From: Stenotrophomonas indicatrix
GTDB taxonomy: Bacteria > Pseudomonadota > Gammaproteobacteria > Xanthomonadales > Xanthomonadaceae
Reading direction: 5' to 3'
NCBI GenBank assembly: GCA_041545745.1
Contig: CP168152.1
Location: 3,408,001-3,472,000 of the forward strand
DNA: 64,000 bases
How positions within the stretch are numbered: position 1 is the first letter of the stretch; every line of letters starts with the position of its first letter. A program made the position numbers and the translations under genes. Positions 29,950 through 42,904 of the stretch are shown in pieces. The notes beneath the pieces were generated by a model that had not been told where the DNA came from, did no database searches, and was given only the letters and a program-made list of their open reading frames with translations.

Positions 29950-30189
29950 ATGCACGTCCACCTGCAACAACCCGCCGACGGTGCCCAGGCACCGCGCTTC
30001 CTGCGCCTGACCCTGGTCCCGGACCTGTTCGGCGGCTGGGAGCTGCTGCGCGAATCCGGCCGCGTCGGCGCCCGCTCGCAGCTGCGGCGCGAGCTGTACC
30101 TCAAGGCCGACGAAGCCCGCCACGCCTACGAGAAGGCCCGCGATGCCGAACTGCATCGGGGCTTCCAGATTCTTTCGCACGGCGACTGA
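29950..30189 (+). CDS. Small WGR-domain protein
   Basis: 79 residues. The body [21 protein letters not shown], then [20 protein letters not shown] and HRGFQI, follows the WGR-domain pattern (the family name comes from a Trp-Gly-Arg core; here GW and GRVG). WGR domains occur alone or fused to PARPs and MolR-like proteins and are thought to bind nucleic acid. No other domain is present. The role is unknown. It precedes hemE by 37 nt in the same direction and may be co-transcribed. Confidence 0.75.
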   Translation: MHVHLQQPADGAQAPRFLRLTLVPDLFGGWELLRESGRVGARSQLRRELYLKADEARHAYEKARDAELHRGFQILSHGD

Positions 30190-30226
30190 CTGCGCCGCTG
30201 CCCTTTTTGCCCAAGGAATGCCCACT

Positions 30227-31300
30227 GTGACCAGCCCTCTCCGCAACGATCGCCTGCTGCGCGCCCTGCGCCGCGAACCGGTGGACTGCACCCCCGTCTG
30301 GCTGATGCGCCAGGCCGGCCGCTACCTGCCGGAATATCGCGCCACCCGGGCCAAGGCCGGCAGCTTCCTGGCCATGGCCAAGAACCCGGAGATCGCCTGC
30401 GAAGTCACCCTGCAGCCGCTGCGCCGCTTCCCGCTGGACGCGGCCATCCTGTTCTCGGACATCCTCACCATTCCCGATGCAATGGGCCTGGAGCTGTACT
30501 TCGTCGAAGGCGAAGGCCCCAAGTTCCGCCACCCGGTGCGCGATGAAGCGGCCATCGCCAGGTTGGCGGTGCCGGACATGGAACAGGACCTGGGCTACGT
30601 GACGGACGCGGTGCGCCTGATCCGCCGCGAGCTGGACGGCCAGGTGCCGCTGATCGGTTTTTCCGGCAGCCCGTGGACACTCGCCTGTTACATGGTCGAA
30701 GGCGGCGGCAGCAAGGATTTCGCGCGCATCAAGGCGATGGCGCTGAATCATCCGCAGGCCCTGCACCGCCTGCTGGAAGTAACCACCGACGCGGTGATCG
30801 CCTACCTTGGCGCGCAGCGCGCCGCCGGTGCGCAGGCCCTGCAGGTGTTCGACACCTGGGGCGGCGTGCTGTCGCCGGCGATGTACCGTGAGTTCTCGCT
30901 GCGCTATCTGCAGCGCATCGCCGAAGGCCTGGAGCGCGGCGAAGGCAGCGAGCGCACGCCGCTGATCCTGTTCGGCAAGGGCACCGGCCTGCACCTGGAA
31001 GCGCTGTCGCAGACCGGCGCCGATGCGCTCGGCCTGGACTGGACGCTGGACCTGGATGAAGCGCTGCGCCGCACCGGTGGCCGCGTTGCCCTGCAGGGCA
31101 ACCTGGATCCGACCACGCTGTATGCCTCGCCCGATGCGATCGCCGCCGCGGCCGCACGCGTGCTCGATACCTATGCCGCCGGCAATGGCGGTTCGCGCGA
31201 GGGCCATGTGTTCAACCTCGGCCACGGCATGTCGCCGGACATGGACCCGGCCCATGTACAGGTGCTGGTCGACGCGGTGCACGCACACAGCCAACGCTGA
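30227..31300 (+). CDS. hemE: Uroporphyrinogen decarboxylase
   Basis: 357 residues. Decarboxylates the four acetate side chains of uroporphyrinogen III to give coproporphyrinogen III in haem synthesis. N-terminal signature [16 protein letters not shown], then [43 protein letters not shown] and FNLGHGM. I chose GTG at 30227 because AAGGA (30213-30217) is then at 9 nt; the ATG at 30218 would leave only one base between. The next ATG in frame would remove conserved sequence. Confidence 0.96.
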   Translation: MTSPLRNDRLLRALRREPVDCTPVWLMRQAGRYLPEYRATRAKAGSFLAMAKNPEIACEVTLQPLRRFPLDAAILFSDILTIPDAMGLELYFVEGEGPKFRHPVRDEAAIARLAVPDMEQDLGYVTDAVRLIRRELDGQVPLIGFSGSPWTLACYMVEGGGSKDFARIKAMALNHPQALHRLLEVTTDAVIAYLGAQRAAGAQALQVFDTWGGVLSPAMYREFSLRYLQRIAEGLERGEGSERTPLILFGKGTGLHLEALSQTGADALGLDWTLDLDEALRRTGGRVALQGNLDPTTLYASPDAIAAAAARVLDTYAAGNGGSREGHVFNLGHGMSPDMDPAHVQVLVDAVHAHSQR

Positions 31301-31392
31301 GCATCCCGCATGCAGTCACGGCGCGATGTTGATCGCGTCGTGACCCGCAGTGCGCGATCATGGCGCCCCCCACGTTGCACCGGCCACGTCCC

Positions 31393-32802
31393 ATGTCCAC
31401 AGCGCCATCGACCTACACCCGCCAGCGCCCCCTGCTGTGGCTGGTTTCGCTGGCGATCTTCATGCAGATGCTGGACTCGACCATCGTCAACACGGCCTTG
31501 CCGGCGATGGCGGCGAGCCTCGGCGAGAGCCCCCTGCAGATGCAGTCGGTGGTCTTCAGCTACGCGCTGGCGGTGGCCACCTTCATTCCCGCCTCCGGCT
31601 GGATCGCCGACCGCTACGGCACCCGTCGCACCTTCCTGGTGGCGATCATCCTGTTCACCCTCGGCTCGCTGGCCTGCGCGATGGCACAGCAGCTGCATCA
31701 GCTGGTGGCCGCGCGCGTACTGCAGGGCATCGGTGGCGCGATGCTGCTGCCGGTCGGGCGCCTGGCGGTGATGCGCTCGGTGCCACGCGAGGACTTCCTG
31801 CGTGCGATGAGCTTCATCGCCATCCCCGCATTGGTCGGTCCGCTGATCGGCCCCACCCTGGGCGGTTGGCTGGTCGAGATCGCATCGTGGCACTGGGTGT
31901 TCCTGATCAACCTGCCGATCGGTGTCATCGGCTTCATCGCGGCGATGAAGATCATGCCCGACCACTACGCCAGCCATCGCACCCGTTTCGACCTGCGCGG
32001 CTACGCCATGCTGGCCTTCGCGATGGTGGTGCTGTCGCTGGCGCTGGATGGCATTTCCGGACTCGGCACACCGCACGCGCTGGTGATGCTGATGACCGTG
32101 GCCGGCCTGGCTGCACTGGTCGGCTACTGGCTGCACGCGGCAAATTCAACGGCACCGCTGTTTTCGCTGGCGCTGTTCCGCGTGCCCAGCTATCGCATCG
32201 GCATTCTCGGCAACCTGTTCTCGCGCATCGGCAGCAGTGCCATGCCGATGTTGATTCCGCTGCTGCTGCAGGTCGGCCTTGGCCTGGGGCCGATGAACGC
32301 CGGCCTGATGATGGTGCCGGTGGCGGCCGCGGGCATGGTGTCGAAGAAGCTGGCGGTGAAGCTGGTCGAGCGCTACGGCTATCGCCGCGTACTGATGACC
32401 AACACCGTGCTGGTCGGCCTGGCGATGGCCAGCTTCATCCTGATGACTCCAGGCCAGCACCTGAGCGTGCGCCTGCTGCAGCTGGCCTTCTTCGGCGCGG
32501 TCAATTCGCTGCAGTTCACCGTGATGAACACCGTGACCCTGCGCGACCTCGATCGCGAGTTCGCCAGTTCCGGCAACAGCCTGCTGTCGATGGTGATGAT
32601 GCTCGCCGCCGGCTTCGGTGCGGCGGCTGCAGGCAGCCTGCTGGCCGCGTTCGGCACGCAGCTGGAAGGCCACGGCGCGACGGCTGCGCTGCACGCTACC
32701 TTCCTGTGCGTGGGCGCGATCACCCTGACCTCGACGCTGATCTTCTGGCAGCTGCCCGATACCAGGCCCGAACCGCGCGAGGTCGAGCACGTAGCGGAGT
32801 AG
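31393..32802 (+). CDS. mdtD: MdtD-like multidrug MFS transporter (DHA2 family)
   Basis: 469 residues with about 14 hydrophobic segments, inner membrane. It follows E. coli MdtD along its length: FMQMLDSTIVNTALPAMAASLGESPLQ at the first helix, ASGWIADRYGTRR (motif A loop), ARVLQGIGGAMLLPVGRLAVM, GPTLGGWLVE (motif C region), and ASSGNSLLSMVMM near the end. It is a proton-driven drug exporter by family; the substrate is unknown. Unlike E. coli, there is no mdtABC or baeSR beside it. Its start ATG is at 31393; a frame extension to 31360 is less likely. Confidence 0.9.
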   Translation: MSTAPSTYTRQRPLLWLVSLAIFMQMLDSTIVNTALPAMAASLGESPLQMQSVVFSYALAVATFIPASGWIADRYGTRRTFLVAIILFTLGSLACAMAQQLHQLVAARVLQGIGGAMLLPVGRLAVMRSVPREDFLRAMSFIAIPALVGPLIGPTLGGWLVEIASWHWVFLINLPIGVIGFIAAMKIMPDHYASHRTRFDLRGYAMLAFAMVVLSLALDGISGLGTPHALVMLMTVAGLAALVGYWLHAANSTAPLFSLALFRVPSYRIGILGNLFSRIGSSAMPMLIPLLLQVGLGLGPMNAGLMMVPVAAAGMVSKKLAVKLVERYGYRRVLMTNTVLVGLAMASFILMTPGQHLSVRLLQLAFFGAVNSLQFTVMNTVTLRDLDREFASSGNSLLSMVMMLAAGFGAAAAGSLLAAFGTQLEGHGATAALHATFLCVGAITLTSTLIFWQLPDTRPEPREVEHVAE

Positions 32803-32888
32803 TGGGTTCGGCAGGGCTGCGCCCTGCACCTGCAGAGGCCAGAGCAACGGCAACAGCCGAAGCAAAAGCTGGCATTCCGTAGGATGGC

Positions 32889-32984
32889 GGGGCGGTGTCG
32901 GAGTGCGGGGACGCCGTAAATCCGTCCATGGAGGCTTGGCAGCCGCATCCATGCGGCTGACACCCCGCAATCCGACACCGCCCC
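32889..32984 (+). repeat. Composite hairpin element, copy A
   Basis: Outer arms at 32889-32910 and 32963-32984 (22 nt, one mismatch; GGGGCGGTGTCGGA...). Between them: core ACGCCGTAAATCCGTCCATGG, then GAGGCTTGG, then an inner hairpin AGCCGCAT-CC-ATGCGGCT (32941-32958). Right flank CTTCGACAG-ATTTCCG. Confidence 0.88.
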
Positions 32985-33158
32985 ACCTTCGACAGATTTC
33001 CGGTGGCTGATGGATCCACGCCATGCGTGGATGAATCTCTGTCAGATATCGAAATAATTCTGGGGTCAGACCCCATGCCATTCCGGTGTCGACCAAAGTC
33101 GACATCCACCAACAGCAACACAGAACGCCGTTCCGACAGATTGCGGAAAACTGTCGAA

Positions 33159-33260
33159 GGCGGGGTGGGTCCGGTTGCGGGGGTGTCCGCGGCATGGATG
33201 CCGCGGCCAAGCTTACAGGGACGTACTTGCAGCGTCCCCCGCAATCGGACCCACCCCGCC
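33159..33260 (-). repeat. Composite hairpin element, copy B
   Basis: Inverted relative to copy A. Outer arms at 33159-33183 and 33236-33260 (25 nt, one mismatch). On the minus strand the core reads GACGCTGCAAGTACGTCCCTG, then TAAGCTTGG and an inner hairpin CCGCGGCAT-CC-ATGCCGCGG. The flank CTTCGACAGTTTTCCG is shared with copy A. Confidence 0.85.
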
Positions 33261-33348
33261 ATCCCACGGATAGCCAGCTGTTGCTGTTGCTTCGGCCGTT
33301 GCCGTTGCTCTGGCCTCGGCAGGTGCAGGGCGCAGCCCTGCCGCCCCC

Positions 33349-36915
<3,567 letters not shown>

Positions 36916-36975
36916 GCCGTGGGCGTCGGCATGGTAAACCGAAAGTTGCGCGATTCACGCCGCTAGATGCCGTGC

Positions 36976-39900
36976 TCAGCTGATGATCTGGCGTTTGCTG
37001 CGTGCCTGGGCAATGGCCGCCACCAGCAGATCACCGGTCACCGGCTTGCGCAGGAAACCATCGAATCCGGCCGCAAGCACCTGGGTCTCGGCATAGGCAT
37101 CCGAGCGCGCGGTAACCGCCACCAACGGCAACTCGTAGCCCATCGCGCGCAGCTGGCGGGCGATGGCGGTGCCGTCGAGTGCCGGCAGGTCGAGGTCGAG
37201 CAGACCGACATCAAACCCCTCGGTGGATATCTCCGACAGCGCTCCCAGTCCATGCAGCACGTGCACCACCTCATGGCCACGGCTGCGCAGCAGGCCGGCA
37301 ATGACCTCGGCAACGGTTGCATCATCCTCGACCAGCAGGATGCGCAGTGCAGGCAGCGTTGGCGACACTGCCTCGCCAGGGCTGGAGGTCTGCTGCCGGC
37401 TCCATGGCAGCGGCAGCCGCACGGCGAAACGTGCGCCACGCCCCGGCTGGCTGTCGACATCGATGCGGCCACCCATCGCCACCGCCAGTTCCTGGCAGAT
37501 CGCCAGGCCCAGCCCGCTGCCACCATAGCGCGAGGCGGTACGCGGGCCATCGGCCTGTTCGAAGCGATGGAACAGGCGCTGCTGCTGCTGGGTATTGATG
37601 CCCGGCCCGCTGTCGCTGACCTCGAAGGTCACCGCGCCGCCGTTGTCGTCCAGGCGCGCCGCCAGACCGACATGGCCGCGCTCGGTGAACTTGATCGCGT
37701 TGCCCAGCAGGTTCAGCAGGATCTGGCGGACACGCATCTCATCGCCACTGACGCAGATCGGGCCTGGCAGTGCATCCCCGCGCTGGAACGCCAGCCTGCG
37801 CTGTTGTGCCATCGGCTGCATCAGCGCCTGCACCTGGTCCAGCAGCCCGCCGAGGTCAAACGGCCGGATGTCCAGCTCAAGTCGTCCGGCCTCGATCCGT
37901 GCCAGGTCCAACGCGTCGTTGACCAGCCGCAGCAGATGACTTCCGGCCTGCTGGATCGAGCCGGCATAGCTGCGCTGCACCGGGTCCAGTTCGGTGGCCA
38001 GCAGCAGCTCGCTCATGCCCAGTACGCCGGTCATCGGCGTGCGCACTTCGTGGCCCAGGGTCGCCAGGAAGCGGCTCTTGGCCTGCGACGCCTGCTCGGC
38101 GATCTGCTGCTTGTGCACCGTCAACTGCCACTGCTGGCGCCGCCGCAGCCGCCTGCGGATCGACCACAGCAGTGCCAACAGCAACAGCGAGCCCAGCATC
38201 ACATAGCCGAAGATCGCCATGCCGCTGCGCCACCAGGGCGGCAATACCTTGATGTGCAACTGCTGCGAGGGCGTCCACGGGCCACTGGCCGATGCGGCCT
38301 GCACCTCGATCAAATAAGCCCCGGGCGGCAGCCGCGACAACGTGCGCTGGCCATCCCCGCCCTGTTCCACCCAGTTCTGGTCGTAGCCCTCCACGCGGAA
38401 CCGGTAGCGGTTGCCCTGCGGGTTGGCGTAGGACAGCAACCGCGCATCGATCTGCAGGTCGCGGTCATCAGGCCCCAGCAACAGCAGGCCGGAGGTCGGC
38501 AAGGGCTGCCAGCCGCGCGCATCATCGCGACGGACGCGTACCTGCGCGATCACCAGCTGCGACGGCGGCAGTTCGGTGTCGGCGGCATTCGGATCGAAGC
38601 CCACCATGCCGGTCTGGGTGACGGCCAGCACCCGGCCATCGGCATCGATCGCCGGCGGGCGTCCGGTGAACTCGGCATCGAGCAGACCGTCACGCTCATT
38701 GAAGATCTGCAGGCGACGCTGTTTCGGATCCCAGCGCAGCAGGCCGCGGGGTGTCGTTGCCCACAACTGGCCGTTCCGGGCCAGAGCCAGCCCCCCCATA
38801 CTGACCGGCGGCACGCCGGCACTGGCATCGACGCGCTGGATCAAGCGCAGGCTGAGGCCATCCCACTGGTAGCGTTCAAATGCGCCCTGGCGTGCGACCC
38901 ACATCTGCCGGGGATCAATCCATACCAGATCGTAGATCGGGCCGCTGGAAACCCCCGGCACCGCTTCGAAGCGATCACCCTGCTCGCGCAGAATGCCAGT
39001 TTCCCCCATCACCCAGGCCCGCCCCGTGGCATCGAAGCGGATCTGTTCGACCGGTGCATCGGTGTCACCACGCAGCGTAGCGCCATCGAAACTGCGCAAC
39101 AGGCGGCCCTCGGCACTGCGCTGCTGCAAGCCCAGATTCATCACCGACACCCAGACCGTGCCATCAGGCGCCTGTCGCATCAGATCGATGCGCTGCCGCA
39201 GGTCGGAGCCGCCGCCGATGCGCCAGTCGCGCAGCGCACGGGTGGCCGGGTCGTAGACGCTGATGCGTCCCGCGCGGCCCAGCCACAGCCGCCCATCGGG
39301 ACGTGGCAGCACCGACCACACTGCGCCGCCGCCCAGCTCGCGGTCACTGGCCAGCAGGCTCAACGTCCCCTGTGCATCGATCTGGTAGACACCGTGGGCA
39401 GAACCGACGTAGTAGCTGCGACCGTCGCTGGCAGCACTCAGCAGGTACTGGCTGTCCAGCGGCTTGCCATCGGCCTGGTACCAGGTCGAAAAGCGCCGCC
39501 AGTCTGGTGGAAGGTAGGCCAGGCCCTGGGTCAACAGTGCTACCCAGAGCCCTCCCTCATGATCCTGCAGCAGGTCCAGCACGCCGCTATGGCCGGTCAG
39601 GAAGCCACTGCCACGGTCGCCTTCCAGCTTGCGCAGCACCTGGCCGTCACCGCGCAGCAGGCCGTCGGAGGTTCCCGCCCAATAGCCTCCGTGGCTGTCG
39701 GCCAGGACCAGTGCCGAGCGCAGGCGGGCACTGTCGGCCCAGGCCGGTCGCGTCACCCGATCCTGCGCATCGATGCGATACAGGCCGTCGTTCTGCGTGC
39801 CGACCCATATTGCGCCATCGGCATCGCGGCTCAGCCGCAACACACTGACCGCCCCTAGTTCGCGCGGTGCCACGGCTTCGAAGGACTGGCCGTTCCAGCG

Positions 39901-40521
39901 CGCCACACCGGCTTCGGTTCCCACCCACAGCCGGCCCTGCGCATCAACCAGACTGCTGAAGACGGTGTCGCTCGGCAGACCGCCAGGCTGCGCCGGATCA
40001 TGCTGGAAATGGCGTAACGAGCCATCTTCGCCGAAGCGGCAGACCCCATGGCTGCTGCTGCCGACCCATAGCGCATCCTCGGCATAGGCCAGGGTCCAGA
40101 ACTGTCCCTGGCATCCTTCGGTGACGGACTCGAAGGTCTTGAAGCGTTCGCGGTCGGCATCCAGGCGGGCCAGTCCCTTGCCGTTGATGCCGACCCATAC
40201 CCGGTCGAGCGGGTCGACCAGCAGGGTTTCGATCTCGTTGCCGGGCAGCGAATCCGGTTGTGCCGGGTCGTGCTGCCACACCCGCAGTTCACCACCGTCA
40301 TAGCGGGCCAAGCCGCCGTCGGTGGCCGCCCACACACGGCCCTGGCGGTCTTCGGCCAGCGCGACCACCATGCGCGAGGGCAAGCCCTCGGCCGCGCCGA
40401 AACGGCGCAGGCGCGGTGTTTCACCGGCCATGTCCAAGGTCGCGGCTGCAGCGGAAAGCGCCAACAGCACCAGACCTGCTCCTGCAATGCCTTGGCACCA
40501 CCGGCGCCAGCCGCTCGTCAT
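36976..40521 (-). CDS. Hybrid sensor histidine kinase with periplasmic beta-propeller (second of tandem pair)
   Basis: 1181 residues and the same order of domains as the gene at 33349-36915: signal peptide ([12 protein letters not shown]), propeller repeats, Y_Y_Y domain ([16 protein letters not shown]), membrane segment ([17 protein letters not shown]), HisKA with H824 ([15 protein letters not shown]), HATPase_c, and receiver with D1109 ([11 protein letters not shown]). No HTH domain. The kinase and receiver parts are very alike in the two proteins while the propellers differ more, as expected for a tandem duplication with diverged ligand recognition. Its stop is 60 nt before the start of the first gene's reading frame, same strand, so they probably share a transcript. 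Confidence 0.93.
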   Translation of the reverse strand: MTSGWRRWCQGIAGAGLVLLALSAAAATLDMAGETPRLRRFGAAEGLPSRMVVALAEDRQGRVWAATDGGLARYDGGELRVWQHDPAQPDSLPGNEIETLLVDPLDRVWVGINGKGLARLDADRERFKTFESVTEGCQGQFWTLAYAEDALWVGSSSHGVCRFGEDGSLRHFQHDPAQPGGLPSDTVFSSLVDAQGRLWVGTEAGVARWNGQSFEAVAPRELGAVSVLRLSRDADGAIWVGTQNDGLYRIDAQDRVTRPAWADSARLRSALVLADSHGGYWAGTSDGLLRGDGQVLRKLEGDRGSGFLTGHSGVLDLLQDHEGGLWVALLTQGLAYLPPDWRRFSTWYQADGKPLDSQYLLSAASDGRSYYVGSAHGVYQIDAQGTLSLLASDRELGGGAVWSVLPRPDGRLWLGRAGRISVYDPATRALRDWRIGGGSDLRQRIDLMRQAPDGTVWVSVMNLGLQQRSAEGRLLRSFDGATLRGDTDAPVEQIRFDATGRAWVMGETGILREQGDRFEAVPGVSSGPIYDLVWIDPRQMWVARQGAFERYQWDGLSLRLIQRVDASAGVPPVSMGGLALARNGQLWATTPRGLLRWDPKQRRLQIFNERDGLLDAEFTGRPPAIDADGRVLAVTQTGMVGFDPNAADTELPPSQLVIAQVRVRRDDARGWQPLPTSGLLLLGPDDRDLQIDARLLSYANPQGNRYRFRVEGYDQNWVEQGGDGQRTLSRLPPGAYLIEVQAASASGPWTPSQQLHIKVLPPWWRSGMAIFGYVMLGSLLLLALLWSIRRRLRRRQQWQLTVHKQQIAEQASQAKSRFLATLGHEVRTPMTGVLGMSELLLATELDPVQRSYAGSIQQAGSHLLRLVNDALDLARIEAGRLELDIRPFDLGGLLDQVQALMQPMAQQRRLAFQRGDALPGPICVSGDEMRVRQILLNLLGNAIKFTERGHVGLAARLDDNGGAVTFEVSDSGPGINTQQQQRLFHRFEQADGPRTASRYGGSGLGLAICQELAVAMGGRIDVDSQPGRGARFAVRLPLPWSRQQTSSPGEAVSPTLPALRILLVEDDATVAEVIAGLLRSRGHEVVHVLHGLGALSEISTEGFDVGLLDLDLPALDGTAIARQLRAMGYELPLVAVTARSDAYAETQVLAAGFDGFLRKPVTGDLLVAAIAQARSKRQIIS

Positions 40522-40686
40522 CCTGAACCCCCTGTCCTGTGCCGATTGTCACACAGGGCTGCAGCCATCGCTGCAACAGCTTGTTTCCGGCCACATCGGC
40601 ACCACGAACTGTTGCAGCCGTGCACACAGCGTTGCGCAAGGGCTATGGGTATGATCGAACAGTCATTTTCCCCGAGTCCACCGCCG

Positions 40687-41331
40687 ATGCGCCTCCGCCT
40701 GGCCCTGCTGCCGATGCTGCTTGCCGTCGCCCCCGCCTGGGCAGGCAACGATGCCTACCGCATCGATCCGGTGCACACCCGGGTGCTGTTCGCGATCGAC
40801 CATGCCGGCTACTCGCAGGCGCTGGGTACGATCTCCGGAAGCCAGGGCCAACTGCAGTTCGATAGCGACAACTGGCGCGATGCGACACTGGACGTCGAGA
40901 TTCCGGTGTCGCGATTGGACCTTGGTGATGCCAAGTGGAACCAGGCAACCCTGGCGCGCAGCCTGCTCGATGGCGAACGCTTCCCCACCGCCCGCTTCGT
41001 CTCCCGCCATGTCGAACCGATCGACGCCACACATGCCCATGTGACCGGCACGCTGACCCTGCGCGGGGTCAGCCAGGAGGTCACGCTGGAAGTGACCTTG
41101 AACCAGATCAAGCGCTATCCGCTGCCGCCCTTCCGGCGTACGGCCGGCTTCTCCGCCACCACCACGCTGAGCCGGCGTGCCTTCGGCATCACCGCCTGGC
41201 CGGGCGTGATCGGTGATGCGGTGCAGGTGCGGATCGAGGCTGAAGCCACGCTCGACCGCAGCGACCGTGCGGGAACTCCCACGCCCCAACCCCACTCCGA
41301 CAGCCAGACGGCCACCAAGGACCCTTCATGA
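40687..41331 (+). CDS. YceI family periplasmic protein (first copy)
   Basis: 214 residues. Signal peptide LALLPMLLAVAPAWA precedes a YceI lipocalin-like barrel: YRIDPVHTRVLFAIDHAGYS, the dipole VEIPVSRLDLGD, TARFVSRHVEPID and GTLTLRGVSQEVTLEV. YceI proteins bind long isoprenoid lipids such as polyprenyl pyrophosphate or ubiquinone analogues. An ATG at 40651 is in frame but the start at 40687 gives the proper signal peptide. The stop overlaps the start of the cytochrome gene (ATGA). First gene of a three-gene operon. Confidence 0.92.
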   Translation: MRLRLALLPMLLAVAPAWAGNDAYRIDPVHTRVLFAIDHAGYSQALGTISGSQGQLQFDSDNWRDATLDVEIPVSRLDLGDAKWNQATLARSLLDGERFPTARFVSRHVEPIDATHAHVTGTLTLRGVSQEVTLEVTLNQIKRYPLPPFRRTAGFSATTTLSRRAFGITAWPGVIGDAVQVRIEAEATLDRSDRAGTPTPQPHSDSQTATKDPS

Positions 41332-41900
41332 CCGCCAAGAACACCCCTGCCGCCTGGGGGAGTGTCAGCCAGACCCTGCACTGGCTGATCGCACTGCTGA
41401 TTCTCGCCCTGGGCATCGTTGGCCTGACCATGGGCGAGCTGCCGAAGACGCCCAAGTACTTCTGGGTCTATACCGCGCACAAGTCGATCGGCATCACCGT
41501 GCTGGCACTGGTGGTGCTGCGCCTGGGTTGGCGCCTGTATGCCGGTGCCCCCAAGCCGGTACCGGGCGTGCCGGGCTGGCAGGAACGCATCGCCAGCGCC
41601 ACCCATGTGCTGCTGTATGTGCTGATGTTCGCCATCCCGTTGTCGGGCTGGCTGTACGACTCGGCCAGCGGCCTGCGTCCGTTCCGCTGGTTCGGTCTGG
41701 CCGATGTGCCCAAGCTGAGCGGGCCGGACCCGCAGGTCGTGGCGGTTTCCCATGCGTTGCACGAATACGGCTTCTGGCTGCTGATCGCGGTAGTGCTGGC
41801 CCATGCCGGCGCTGCCTTCTACCACCACCTGTTCCAGCGCGATGCCACCCTGTCCCGGATGTTGCCGCGTGGCTGGCTCGCCTCTCCCCAGAAGGACTGA
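41328..41900 (+). CDS. Cytochrome b561 family di-haem membrane protein
   Basis: 190 residues with four membrane helices. Haem-ligand histidines are in QTLHWLIALL, TAHKSIGI, SATHVLLYV and LAHAGAAFYHH. The family transfers electrons from ubiquinol or superoxide at the inner membrane (CybB type). It is placed between two yceI genes, overlapping the first by four bases and 3 nt before the second; cybB-yceI pairing is also known in E. coli. Confidence 0.93.
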   Translation: MTAKNTPAAWGSVSQTLHWLIALLILALGIVGLTMGELPKTPKYFWVYTAHKSIGITVLALVVLRLGWRLYAGAPKPVPGVPGWQERIASATHVLLYVLMFAIPLSGWLYDSASGLRPFRWFGLADVPKLSGPDPQVVAVSHALHEYGFWLLIAVVLAHAGAAFYHHLFQRDATLSRMLPRGWLASPQKD

Positions 41901-41903
41901 CCG

Positions 41904-42476
41904 ATGAATCTGAAACTGACCACCCCGGCCGCCGTGGCTGCCGCCCTTGCCGGCATGCTGGCCGCCGCACCGGTGCTCGCCGCCGATTACGCGCAGGCCC
42001 CAGGTGCCGGTTCGTTCCTGGCCTTTGCCACCAAGTACGACGGTGAAGTGTTCACTGGCAACTTCCCGGGCTTTGCCACCAAGCTCAGCTTCGACCCGGC
42101 CAATCCGTCCGCAGGTTCGCTGGACGTGGTGATTCCGTTGGCCGGCGCCAAGAGCGGCAACAGCGACCGCGACTCCACCCTGCAGGGCGCGGACTTCTTC
42201 AACGTCGGCAAGTTCGCTACCGCGCGCTACACCGCCAAGGGTTTCCGCGCGCTCGGCAACGACCAGTTCGCCGCCGATGGCACGCTGGAACTGCGCGGCG
42301 TGAGCAAGCCGGTCACCTTTACTTTCACCTGGAAGCCCGGCGCTCAGCCGGTGCTGACCGGCAAGGCCACGGTCAAGCGCCTGGACTTCGGTGTCGGCGG
42401 CGGCGACTGGGCCGATACCAAGACCATCCCCGACGAAACCGCGATCAGCACGATCGTGAAGTTCGACGCGAAATAA
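41904..42476 (+). CDS. YceI family periplasmic protein (second copy)
   Basis: 190 residues. Signal peptide AAALAGMLAAAPVLAA, then a YceI domain: FLAFATKYDGEVFTGNF, LDVVIPLAGAKSGNSDRDSTLQGADFF, ARYTAKGFRAL and GTLELRGVSKPVTFTF, ending in the typical ETAISTIVKFDAK. It differs substantially from the first copy, so it is not a recent duplication. Co-transcribed with cytochrome b561. Confidence 0.92.
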   Translation: MNLKLTTPAAVAAALAGMLAAAPVLAADYAQAPGAGSFLAFATKYDGEVFTGNFPGFATKLSFDPANPSAGSLDVVIPLAGAKSGNSDRDSTLQGADFFNVGKFATARYTAKGFRALGNDQFAADGTLELRGVSKPVTFTFTWKPGAQPVLTGKATVKRLDFGVGGGDWADTKTIPDETAISTIVKFDAK

Positions 42477-42509
42477 GCAACGTGCCGGGGCACAGCCCCG
42501 GCCATCTCC

Positions 42510-42577
42510 GGTAGTGCCGGCCGCTGGCCGGCAACCACATGGATCCAGGCAACTGCCGGCCAGCGGCCGGCACTACC
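42510..42577. repeat. Inverted pair of SMAG palindromes
   Basis: GGTAGTGCCGGCCGCTGG at 42510 and its inverse, ending CCGGCACTACC at 42577. The right copy runs into the stop codon of the glutaredoxin-like gene. Confidence 0.88.
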
Positions 42578-42803
42578 GACCGGCGGCCAGCCAGGCCTGC
42601 ACCGCAGCCGCATCGAACGGCCAGTCCAGCTCCCGTCCTCCGGCCTCATCACGCAGCACCGGCACCCGCGCCCCATAGCGCGCCTCCAGCGCCGGCTGGT
42701 CATCCAGGAACACCGATTCGAACTCGGGCGCCCGCGCCTTGGCCAGCTCGGCCAGGGCCATGTCACACAGATGGCAGTCGTCACGCTGGAACAGGGTCAA
42801 CAC
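42573..42803 (-). CDS. Glutaredoxin-like (DUF836-type) thiol protein
   Basis: 76 residues. Thioredoxin-fold mini-protein with a CxxC motif at C10-C13 (DDCHLC), then ELAKARAPEFESVFLDDQPAL and a cis-Pro region RVPVLRD. This matches the small glutaredoxin-like family (E. coli YbjN neighbourhood type/DUF836); the partner is unknown. The TAG stop lies in the GTAG end of a SMAG repeat, so the final residues may have been set by repeat insertion. Divergent from sdaA. Confidence 0.85.
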   Translation of the reverse strand: MLTLFQRDDCHLCDMALAELAKARAPEFESVFLDDQPALEARYGARVPVLRDEAGGRELDWPFDAAAVQAWLAAGR

Positions 42804-42860
42804 CGCGGTTTGCTCCCTTGGCGGAAATGCTGCGCCGCAGTCATGGAAGTGCGGCGTGAA

Positions 42861-42875
42861 CCGCTAGAATAGCGG
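42861..42875. promoter_or_regulatory. Palindrome over a candidate sdaA -10 box
   Basis: CCGCTA-GAA-TAGCGG is a perfect inverted repeat that contains TAGAAT (42865-42870), a good -10 element 34 nt upstream of the sdaA start. It could be an operator. Confidence 0.45.
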
Positions 42876-42904
42876 TCTCTCCCGGTACCCGCAGTACGGC
42901 AACC

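Larger units (their letters stand above)
32803..33348. other. 546-nt gene-free interval between convergent genes, built of inverted repeats
   Basis: No coding region is seen. Nearly the whole interval is a long imperfect inverted repeat: 32810-33000 and 33140-33342 match in opposite orientation, each containing one composite hairpin element and a tail of GCAACGGCAACAGCCGAAGC-like sequence ending in GCAGGGCTGCGCCCTGC. The centre holds further palindromes: ATCCACGCCATGCGTGGAT (about 33013), GGGGTCAGACCCC (about 33062) and GTCGACCAAAGTCGAC (about 33088). Confidence 0.85.

Noticed and set aside
32803..33348. Remnant of an insertion sequence between inverted repeats
   Set aside because: No transposase remnant, no flanking target duplication evident, and the inverted halves are themselves nested hairpins.
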